Assembly: GCA_029560815.1 (NCBI GenBank) | Contig: JAKQKF010000128.1 | Location: 1-6,717 of the forward strand | Source: a bacterium | GTDB taxonomy: Bacteria > KSB1 > UBA2214 | Direction of reading: 5' to 3' | Length of the DNA: 6,717 nt | Shown here: positions 1 through 5,767 of the stretch, one piece after another | How the letters are laid out: every line of letters starts with the position of its first letter | Position numbering within the stretch: position 1 is the first letter of the stretch | The notes under the pieces: generated by a model | Database searches by the model: none | What the model saw: the letters and a program-made list of their open reading frames with translations, nothing else | Told to the model about the DNA's origin: nothing | Position numbers and translations under genes: made by a program

Positions 1-50
1 TTTGTCCGCCGGCCGGGCAAGTATGGATGCATTAAACACAGGAGTGAATA
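1..50 (+). other. Upstream flank: probable tail of a preceding operon gene plus the rbsD ribosome binding site
   Basis: Two forward frames enter from the left edge and stop before or at rbsD. One ends with TAA at 33-35. The other ends with TAA at 49-51, sharing one base with the rbsD ATG (TAATG), a common translational-coupling arrangement. Either could be the tail of an upstream gene, and only 10 to 16 residues are visible, too few to identify a family. AGGAG at 40-44 lies 6 bases before the rbsD start and is a good Shine-Dalgarno site. In known rbs operons the neighbours of rbsD are the ribose ABC transporter genes, so a transporter gene here is plausible but not shown. Confidence 0.3.
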
Positions 51-461
51 ATGAAAAAACAGGGGATACTCAATGCGCAGCTCTCGTATCTGGTTGCGCG
101 CATGGGCCATACCGACCGGCTTGTCATCTGTGACTCTGGCCTGCCAATTCCCCCGGAGGCTGAGGTTGTGGACCTGGCCCTGACCTGGAACATTCCCGCC
201 TTTCTTGATACCCTCAGGACGGTGCTGGGAGAACTGCACATCGAGGGCGCGGTTGTCGCTGCGGAGATGGAGCAGGTCAGCAATACCCTTTACAAACAGA
301 CCCTGCAGCTTCTCCCCGGCATCCCCGTCGAGAAAGTGGCCCATGAGCAGTTCAAGGAGTTGACCCGTGCGCCCGGAACGATCGCCTTCGTCCGCACCGG
401 CGAGGCAACCTCCTACGCCAATATCATGCTCGTTTCAGGCGTGAATTTTAACCACACATAA
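51..461 (+). CDS. rbsD: D-ribose pyranase (RbsD)
   Basis: A 136-residue cytoplasmic protein of the RbsD/FucU mutarotase family, which speeds interconversion of the beta-pyranose and furanose forms of D-ribose so that the sugar can be used by a kinase or isomerase. The start has AGGAG 6 bases upstream, and the length matches known RbsD proteins (about 131 to 139 residues). Visible family features are the N-terminal MKK, the GHTD motif with catalytic His20, the CDSGLPIP block with Asp28, HEQF with His98, and the C-terminal YAN block with Tyr122 and Asn124. These fall at or near the active-site positions described for RbsD. The CDSGLPIP block favours RbsD over the fucose mutarotase FucU. The lipoprotein glycosidase gene starts 13 bases downstream. 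No ribokinase or ribose transporter gene is visible, so the true substrate may be another pentose or hexose handled by this locus. Confidence 0.95.
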   Translation: MKKQGILNAQLSYLVARMGHTDRLVICDSGLPIPPEAEVVDLALTWNIPAFLDTLRTVLGELHIEGAVVAAEMEQVSNTLYKQTLQLLPGIPVEKVAHEQFKELTRAPGTIAFVRTGEATSYANIMLVSGVNFNHT

Positions 462-474
462 TAAAGGACCTTCA

Positions 475-1920
475 ATGAGAAAAGAGTACATCGTTGCACT
501 CCTGCTCCTGGCCATGGCTGCATTTGCGGCCTGCGGAGACACCACCGGAAGCCCATATGACCGGCTGGTCAGGCCTGCCGATGCCACCTACTATCACGTC
601 CCTGTCGGCCTCTGTGAAGACTATCCTGAAGAGAGCACCACCCTCACAGGCATTCGCAAGGACATGGAATTCCTCAAGGAGAGCAAGGTCGATCTGCTCA
701 GAATCTCCTTCGGTTGGGATGCTATCGAGGCGGAGAAGGACAAATATGACTGGCTTTTCTGGGATGATTTTGTCAAAATGGCTGTCGAGGAGTATGGCAT
801 CACCCTCATACCTTACATCTGTTATATGCCGAGATGGAATTCAACCAAACCGGAGGATAACAACTGGTTCTGGAACTATCCCCCTGTTGATCCCCAGCAA
901 TTTGGCGAATTCATCAAGCTGCTGGTGAACCGCTACAAAAAATATATCAAGACCTGGGAACTCTGGAACGAGCCTGATATCTGGGTCTACTGGCAGGGAT
1001 CGCCAGAGCAGTTCGCAGAGATGATCAGGATTGGCGCCAGAGCGGTCAAGGAGGCTGATCCCGACGCCAGAGTCGTGCTCGGCGGAGTCGCTTACAGCGA
1101 AGAGTTCGTCGCCAAGATGTTCCGGGATTTCGGCCTCAGCCCCTACATCGACATCGTCAATATGCACAACTATTTCGAGACCTGGAGCGAGCGGCCGGTC
1201 GAGGATATCGATGACCACATTCTCAAGATGACCGATGTGATCCGGCAATATGGCAACAGGCAGCCGCTCTGGATGGCCGAGGTCGGCTACAGCACCTTCC
1301 GTCAGGGCAGCAAGATATCGAGCGAATATACCGCCAATTACGACTATGAACATACCCCGGAATACCAGGCGGTGGACCTTTTCAAACGACTCGCCCTGAT
1401 TGTCTCGACCGAAAAGATCTCGGCCGTGGCCTGGTACGAGATTTCCGATCTGCCCCCCTCGGACGAGGTCATCGGGGATGAATACAACAATCGCCACCTC
1501 GGAGTCGCCTTTGTAAATTATGTGCCCAAGCCGGCCCGCAAGGCCCTGATGTTTTTCAACAGCCTTTTCGGCGACGAATACAGGAACATCACCGGGCAGG
1601 CGGCGATCACCCGGCCGGAGAATTCCGACAGCCATGCCCTGGTCTTTGAGAAAGTGGATGGCAGTGTGGTCATCGTCAGCTGGCTGCAGACTGCTCTCCC
1701 CGGCAAACGCAGCGCCGACACCAGCGGTACAGTCAGGGATGAACGCCGGGAGAGCATCAGCGTCTCCCTGCCGATGGCGCTGCAAGGAAGCGCCCGACTC
1801 TATGATCATCTCGGTGAAGGAAAAGCGCTTGAAAACATCCGCCGCGAGGGCGGCATGACCCTGATCCCTGAGATTGTCCTGGAGGGTGGTGCGGTCTGCA
1901 TCATCCATATCGAAAAGTAG
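475..1920 (+). CDS. Lipoprotein glycoside hydrolase, clan GH-A (GH39/GH5-like)
   Basis: A 481-residue protein predicted to be exported and lipid-anchored. Residues 1-19 are a short signal peptide (MRKE, then a hydrophobic stretch) ending in a lipobox-like FAA before Cys20; Phe at -3 is a less usual lipobox residue. Residues about 55-340 form a TIM barrel. LWNEP gives the acid/base Glu166 after strand 4, and PLWMAEVGY gives the nucleophile Glu269 near strand 7. The spacing of about 100 residues is normal for retaining clan GH-A enzymes. Residues about 365-481 look like the C-terminal beta-sandwich seen in GH39 and related families. The start is supported by AAGGA at 464-468, 6 bases before the ATG. 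GH39 members include beta-xylosidases and alpha-L-iduronidases, but the substrate cannot be read from the sequence. GH5 or an unclassified GH-A family is possible. As the only exported enzyme here, it probably acts first on the glycan. Confidence 0.8.
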   Translation: MRKEYIVALLLLAMAAFAACGDTTGSPYDRLVRPADATYYHVPVGLCEDYPEESTTLTGIRKDMEFLKESKVDLLRISFGWDAIEAEKDKYDWLFWDDFVKMAVEEYGITLIPYICYMPRWNSTKPEDNNWFWNYPPVDPQQFGEFIKLLVNRYKKYIKTWELWNEPDIWVYWQGSPEQFAEMIRIGARAVKEADPDARVVLGGVAYSEEFVAKMFRDFGLSPYIDIVNMHNYFETWSERPVEDIDDHILKMTDVIRQYGNRQPLWMAEVGYSTFRQGSKISSEYTANYDYEHTPEYQAVDLFKRLALIVSTEKISAVAWYEISDLPPSDEVIGDEYNNRHLGVAFVNYVPKPARKALMFFNSLFGDEYRNITGQAAITRPENSDSHALVFEKVDGSVVIVSWLQTALPGKRSADTSGTVRDERRESISVSLPMALQGSARLYDHLGEGKALENIRREGGMTLIPEIVLEGGAVCIIHIEK

Positions 1921-1948
1921 GGCGTCAGCCCGATCCTGAGGAGAAGCG

Positions 1949-2620
1949 ATGAAGAGATCTGAAATCAATCATTTGCAGAGGGCGGCCATGGAGTTTTTCG
2001 GCCGCCACTGTTTCCATCTGCCCCCCTGGGCGCGCTGGGGGAAAAAGGAGTGGATGGAGAACAGAGAGGCAGCTGGCGAGATCTTTAACAACAAGCTGGG
2101 GTGGGACCTGACGGATTTTGGCTCCGGCGATTTTTACACGATCGGGCTGCTCCTCTTCACCATCCGTAACGGCTCCCCGGGAGACCCTGAGGGCAAGGGG
2201 TATGCAGAAAAGGTGATGATCGTGCGCGAGGGCCAGGTGACACCCTGGCATTTCCACTGGAGCAAAATGGAGGATATCATCAATCGTGGCGGCGGCAATC
2301 TCGTCATCGAACTCGCCAACAGCACTCCTGATGAAAAGCTGGCCGGCGGTAGGGTGCAGGTCCAGGTCGACGGCCTCACCCGTTCCGTCGAGGCGGGGGG
2401 GAAGATTGTTCTGACTCCGGGCGAGAGCATCTCCCTGCCAGCCTATCTTTATCACAAGTTCTACGGAGAGGCGGGCAAGGGCACGGTGATGGTCGGGGAG
2501 GTTTCCATGGTTAATGACGACGACAAGGACAACCGTTTTCTCGATCCGATCGGACGTTTCCCGGTGATCGACGAGGACGAGGAACCCCTCTATTACCTGT
2601 GCAACGAATACCCGGTCTGA
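1949..2620 (+). CDS. D-lyxose isomerase family protein (cupin-type sugar isomerase)
   Basis: A 223-residue cytoplasmic cupin close in length to the E. coli O157 D-lyxose/D-mannose isomerase (about 227). The family interconverts D-lyxose and D-xylulose, and also D-mannose and D-fructose, using a divalent metal. The metal site is visible as HFHWSKMED, giving His101, His103 and Glu108, with His169 in the YHKFYG segment. Other family features are an N-terminal helix beginning MKRSEIN, a PPWARW segment near residues 25-30, and the C-terminal DEEPLYYLCNEYP segment. The start has GAGGAG at 1938-1943, 5 bases before the ATG, and lies 28 bases after the previous stop. In this operon it most likely turns an aldose released by the glycosidases into a ketose. 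Related isomerases accept several pentoses and hexoses, so the name indicates the family rather than a proven substrate. Confidence 0.9.
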   Translation: MKRSEINHLQRAAMEFFGRHCFHLPPWARWGKKEWMENREAAGEIFNNKLGWDLTDFGSGDFYTIGLLLFTIRNGSPGDPEGKGYAEKVMIVREGQVTPWHFHWSKMEDIINRGGGNLVIELANSTPDEKLAGGRVQVQVDGLTRSVEAGGKIVLTPGESISLPAYLYHKFYGEAGKGTVMVGEVSMVNDDDKDNRFLDPIGRFPVIDEDEEPLYYLCNEYPV

Positions 2621-2633
2621 CAGTGACTATCCT

Positions 2634-2637
2634 GGAG
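2634..2637 (+). promoter_or_regulatory. Ribosome binding site that decides the start of the AllA-like gene
   Basis: GGAG lies 6 bases before the ATG at 2644. An in-frame ATG at 2599 would lengthen the protein by 15 residues but lies inside the preceding isomerase gene with no comparable site before it. The protein from 2644 begins MIILRPKQVTPANFARFG, which matches the usual start of AllA-family proteins, so 2644 is preferred. Confidence 0.7.
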
Positions 2638-2643
2638 TCGAAT

Positions 2644-3132
2644 ATGATCATTCTGCGACCGAAACAGGTCACCCCCGCCAACTTTGCCCGCTTCGGCAGC
2701 GTGGTCACCGCACCGCAGACGGCGCCGACCTCGCAGGCGGCGGATTATAAATTCTGGAGCGATCTGGCCCACTACCGCATTGATGGTGAGACCGAGATCG
2801 GCATCTGTACAGTCTACCATATGCCGGTCTCCATCATCACGGAGGTGGAACGGCATGAGCACACCCCGGAGATACTGATCCCTATCAATGCGCCCTTCGC
2901 TCTGCCGCTGCTGCGTGATGGCGACAGTGTCGAACAGGCCGAGTTGTTTCGTGTCGGAATCGGCGAGGCCGTCGTCATCGACGCAGGGATCTGGCACGGT
3001 CCCTGCCTGCCGATAGGCTGTGCCAACTCCTCCTATTTTGTTATCTTTGCCAGAAGGACACCCCATACGGATGTCCGTAAAAAGGAGATTTCCCCGATCG
3101 AGATTATGCAAAAGGGACAGGACCGCGGATGA
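2644..3132 (+). CDS. AllA-like protein (ureidoglycolate lyase family, cupin-like beta barrel)
   Basis: A 162-residue cytoplasmic protein resembling ureidoglycolate lyase (AllA, about 160 residues), which in purine catabolism splits ureidoglycolate into glyoxylate and urea. Shared features are the N-terminal segment with F-x-x-F-G near residues 10-17, the PVSI-x-x-x-ERH block ending at Arg70-His71 followed by an ILIPI strand (AllA has LERH then an FIPM strand), and the late WHGP turn at 117-120 (AllA has WHHP). It differs in carrying H-E-H-T-P-E at 71-76, which adds His73 and Glu76 as possible metal ligands. No allantoin or purine gene is nearby. It lies 23 bases after the isomerase gene and overlaps the next gene by 4 bases (ATGA), so it is probably co-translated with that putative glycosidase. 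A role on a sugar-derived acid or lactone, or as a sugar-binding cupin, is inference. Family placement is likely; function is unknown. Confidence 0.75.
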   Translation: MIILRPKQVTPANFARFGSVVTAPQTAPTSQAADYKFWSDLAHYRIDGETEIGICTVYHMPVSIITEVERHEHTPEILIPINAPFALPLLRDGDSVEQAELFRVGIGEAVVIDAGIWHGPCLPIGCANSSYFVIFARRTPHTDVRKKEISPIEIMQKGQDRG

Positions 3133-4799
3133 TCCTCTCCAATTCAAAAACAGCGTTTATTTTCGCAGATCAGCCCGACCAGATCAGCGAGATCAAACTG
3201 GCCGACGGGACCCCGGTCGGCAGCACGAGCCGGCAGGCCATTCTCATCCGCACTCCGGCAGCTGTGTCGGAACCGGTTCTGCTCTCCCGCGTCAGCTCAT
3301 CCGCTTCCGGGCCTGCCAGCGCTGAACTGCTCTTCCAGGATGAGAGTGGAGCCTGGCGTGCGGAACTGCAGATTCATGCCGCCGAACAGGGCCTGCGCTT
3401 CCGTTTGCAGGCCTACGCGCCGGAGCCGATTTGGCTGGTTGAGTGGCGCCTGTCCGGACTTCAATTCGACGAGGTCATCATCCCCGCCCTCGGCGGCCAA
3501 GCTCTGAGCGGGGCGATGCCGGCTGAAACCACCCTGAGCTATAAATATCCCTTCTGGTGGAATGCCCAATTTGTCGTCGGCAAAAAGGGCGGTGGGGGAC
3601 TCTGGCTTTTCTCAAGGGATGAAAAACCCGACCTCAAGCTGCTGCGCGTCGGCCGGTCGAGCGACGGTTTTGCCTGGACCTACGGCTGTGAAGCCCGGCC
3701 GCCCTTTCCGTGCACCCTTGAGGCGGAGTGGTATCTTGACGGCATAAACGGCGGCTGGGAGGTTGCAGTCGAACGCCACCAGCGTTGGCTCGAGGAGGCC
3801 TTTGATCTGCGCCCCCTGCAGCAGAAAGCCTCCTTTCCCGCCTGGGCACGCGAGATCAATTTCGTGCTCGAGCTGTGGGGAGCGCGGCGAGATTCCATCG
3901 CCCCCATGCACACCTTCGCCCAAATGGTCGAGCGGCTGCAGGCCTGGCGGGGAATGCATGATCCGCGCCAGACCCTGGTCTATCTCCCCGGCTTCGCCAT
4001 GCATGGTATCGACTCGCATGCCCCGGATTATCATCCCAGCGCGCAGTGCGGTGGAGCTGCGGAATTTGCCCGCCTCATCGAGGCCGCTCACAGCTGGGGA
4101 TTCAGGGTGATGATTCACACCAACGTCCTGGCCATGACCTTCAACCATCCCCACTTCCCCCGCTTCCGGGAACATCAGGTGATCGATTGTTTCGGGCGGC
4201 CCCAGGGATGGGGACTGGATATGGACGGCGACTGGCTGGCAGAACCCTACTTCGCCTACATCAATCCCGGTGTCAGGGCGTGGGGCGACCTGATGGTCGA
4301 TGTCATCGGAGATCTCGTCCGTCGCTTCGGGATCGACGGAGTATTTCTCGATCAAACCCTGCTCGCCTTCAATGTCAGCCGTGGACCCAATTTCATCGAA
4401 GGCATGCGCACCCATATTCGACGCCTGCAGGAGGCGATGCCGGAGATTCTCTTCGCGGGTGAAGGGATGCATGAACATCTGCTCAATCCCCTGCCGATGG
4501 CCCAAATTCATGGTATCGACAGTATCACCGAAGTGCACGGCATGGAAGGACAGCTCTCCTGGCGCTCCGCCCACCCGGTCTCGACAGCGCTTTTCAGTCC
4601 CTACTGCCGCTTTATGGCGCATCTGCTCACCAGGCATCCGTCCCATCCCATGTTTGCCTTTCAGGAGAGCGCCTATGCAAAATTGCATGTCATCCCTGCC
4701 CTCTGCCTTTACAGCGCCGCTCAGGCCATGGATTTGCCGGAGGTGAAAGAGATGATCGCTCGCGCACAACAGCTGACATTATCGGATGGATTTCGATGA
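3129..4799 (+). CDS. Putative cytoplasmic glycosidase, TIM barrel, DUF6259-like
   Basis: A 556-residue protein without a signal peptide. Residues 1 to about 230 are rich in beta strands and resemble the N-terminal sandwich of many glycosidases. From Trp239 onward runs a TIM barrel: WAREINFVLELWG, then MIHTNV at 328-333, then INPGVRAWGDL, then GIDGVFLDQT with Asp408 at a strand end, then FAGEGMHEHL with Glu445. The run of INPG, a tryptophan, a helix ending LVRRFGIDG and a strand ending LDQ is typical of catalytic barrels in alpha-galactosidase-like and DUF6259 proteins, so Asp408 is the best nucleophile candidate and Glu445 a possible second catalytic residue. I recognise the family only approximately. 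The start overlaps the previous stop (ATGA) and has AGGA 6 bases upstream. The protein ends soon after the last barrel helix, shorter than many relatives that carry another C-terminal sandwich. It probably hydrolyses an imported oligosaccharide. Confidence 0.7.
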   Translation: MILSNSKTAFIFADQPDQISEIKLADGTPVGSTSRQAILIRTPAAVSEPVLLSRVSSSASGPASAELLFQDESGAWRAELQIHAAEQGLRFRLQAYAPEPIWLVEWRLSGLQFDEVIIPALGGQALSGAMPAETTLSYKYPFWWNAQFVVGKKGGGGLWLFSRDEKPDLKLLRVGRSSDGFAWTYGCEARPPFPCTLEAEWYLDGINGGWEVAVERHQRWLEEAFDLRPLQQKASFPAWAREINFVLELWGARRDSIAPMHTFAQMVERLQAWRGMHDPRQTLVYLPGFAMHGIDSHAPDYHPSAQCGGAAEFARLIEAAHSWGFRVMIHTNVLAMTFNHPHFPRFREHQVIDCFGRPQGWGLDMDGDWLAEPYFAYINPGVRAWGDLMVDVIGDLVRRFGIDGVFLDQTLLAFNVSRGPNFIEGMRTHIRRLQEAMPEILFAGEGMHEHLLNPLPMAQIHGIDSITEVHGMEGQLSWRSAHPVSTALFSPYCRFMAHLLTRHPSHPMFAFQESAYAKLHVIPALCLYSAAQAMDLPEVKEMIARAQQLTLSDGFR

Positions 4800-4826
4800 T
4801 TTCCGGTTTGATAAGGAGAACCAATC

Positions 4827-5753
4827 ATGAAGCTTGGCTTTTTAATCGCCTGTCTGCCTGACATCGCCCTGGCGGATCTGCTGCAGTGGGCGCAGGAGAA
4901 TCAGTTTCAAGCCCTCGAACTGGCGGCCTGGCCGGTGGCCTCGGACCGCGACTATCAGGCGCGGCAGATCGATGCCGCGAAAATGACACCGGCTGAGGCC
5001 AGTCGGGTTACGGAGCTTTTCCGGGAGCATGATCTGGAAATCTCGGCCCTGGCCTATTATGATAACAATCTGCATCCCGATCTGGCGCAGCGTGAGGGTT
5101 ATCACGACCATCTCCGCAGGGTGATCGATACGGCGGCACTGCTGCAAGTCGGATTGGTCGGGACCTTCGTCGGCGCCCGGCCGGATCTCTCACCGGCCGA
5201 AAATATCAGGGAGATTGGCGGGGTCTTTCGCGGGCTGACCGCCTATGCTGCGGACAAGGGGGTGCGGATCATGATCGAAAACTGCCCCATGGAGAACTGG
5301 GTCCGGTTCGGCTTCCCCGGCAACTATGCCTTTTCACCCGAACTCTGGAGTGCCCTTTTCAACGAGGTCCCGTCCGATAATTTCGGACTCAATCTGGATC
5401 CTTCCCATCTGCACTGGCTGGGTATTGATTACCTCCGCGCGGTGCGGGAGTTCGCCCCGAAAATCTTTCATGCCCATGCCAAGGATACCGAGATCCTTCC
5501 CGAAGGCCGTCATCATCACTCCATCTTCGGCACCCAGATCGATCCAGCTCCCTGGAAGTCGGGCTGGTGGCGCTACCGGCTGCCAGGACTGGGTGAGATC
5601 GACTGGCGTGCATTCATTTCCGCACTGCAGGAAAACGGCTACGATTATGTCCTCTCCATCGAACATGAGGATCCGGTCTGGGAGGGGAGCGAGGAAAAAA
5701 TCAAGCGGGGGCTGGTGCTCGGACGCAAACATCTGTCACCTTTTATCATTTGA
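4827..5753 (+). CDS. Sugar (phosphate) isomerase/epimerase, xylose-isomerase-like TIM barrel
   Basis: A 308-residue cytoplasmic protein of the AP-endonuclease-2/xylose-isomerase-like family, which includes D-tagatose 3-epimerase, hydroxypyruvate isomerase and inosose dehydratase. The start has AAGGAG at 4813-4818, 8 bases upstream. Metal ligands can be assigned by family pattern: Glu151 in MIENCPMEN, Asp191 with His194 in NLDPSHLHWLG, His217 in FHAHAKDTE, and Glu279 in LSIEHED. PGLGEIDW near residues 253-260 and the C-terminal EGSEEKIKRGL segment belong to a widespread subgroup usually annotated only as sugar phosphate isomerase/epimerase. The reaction is probably keto-aldose isomerisation or C3 epimerisation, in sequence with the lyxose-type isomerase upstream. 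Whether the substrate is free or phosphorylated cannot be seen, and no kinase is present in the window. The GH42 gene starts 14 bases downstream. Confidence 0.85.
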   Translation: MKLGFLIACLPDIALADLLQWAQENQFQALELAAWPVASDRDYQARQIDAAKMTPAEASRVTELFREHDLEISALAYYDNNLHPDLAQREGYHDHLRRVIDTAALLQVGLVGTFVGARPDLSPAENIREIGGVFRGLTAYAADKGVRIMIENCPMENWVRFGFPGNYAFSPELWSALFNEVPSDNFGLNLDPSHLHWLGIDYLRAVREFAPKIFHAHAKDTEILPEGRHHHSIFGTQIDPAPWKSGWWRYRLPGLGEIDWRAFISALQENGYDYVLSIEHEDPVWEGSEEKIKRGLVLGRKHLSPFII

Positions 5754-5767
5754 TAAGGCCGATACTT

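Noticed and set aside
1921..1948. The longest intergenic gap (28 bases) considered as a terminator or promoter
   Set aside because: It has no stem-loop with a T tract and is too short for a promoter. It holds mainly the GAGGAG ribosome binding site.
841..1968. A 375-codon open frame on the minus strand opposite the lipoprotein glycosidase
   Set aside because: It is a shadow of the strong G/C third-position bias of the real gene. It shows no recognisable domain, while the + strand gene has a signal peptide and catalytic motifs.
1925..2455. A 176-codon minus-strand open frame over the lyxose isomerase gene
   Set aside because: It lies entirely opposite conserved isomerase sequence, including the metal-binding motif, and has no family features of its own.
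2625..2639. A small inverted repeat, GACT and AGTC with a 7-base loop, around the ribosome binding site of the AllA-like gene
   Set aside because: The 4-base-pair stem is too weak to propose a regulatory hairpin and is expected by chance.
2599..2643. An upstream ATG at 2599 as the start of the AllA-like gene
   Set aside because: It would overlap the isomerase gene by 22 bases with no good ribosome binding site. The ATG at 2644 has GGAG at the right distance and matches the family N-terminus.
3612..4769. A 385-codon minus-strand open frame opposite the DUF6259-like gene
   Set aside because: The + strand frame has conserved barrel motifs and proper operon spacing. The minus frame reads as low-information sequence.
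4807..5758. The 10-base sequence TTTGATAAGG occurs before both the epimerase (4807-4816) and the GH42 gene (5749-5758)
   Set aside because: In a window of this size about twenty 10-base repeats are expected by chance, and the shared part mostly reflects stop-codon and Shine-Dalgarno content.
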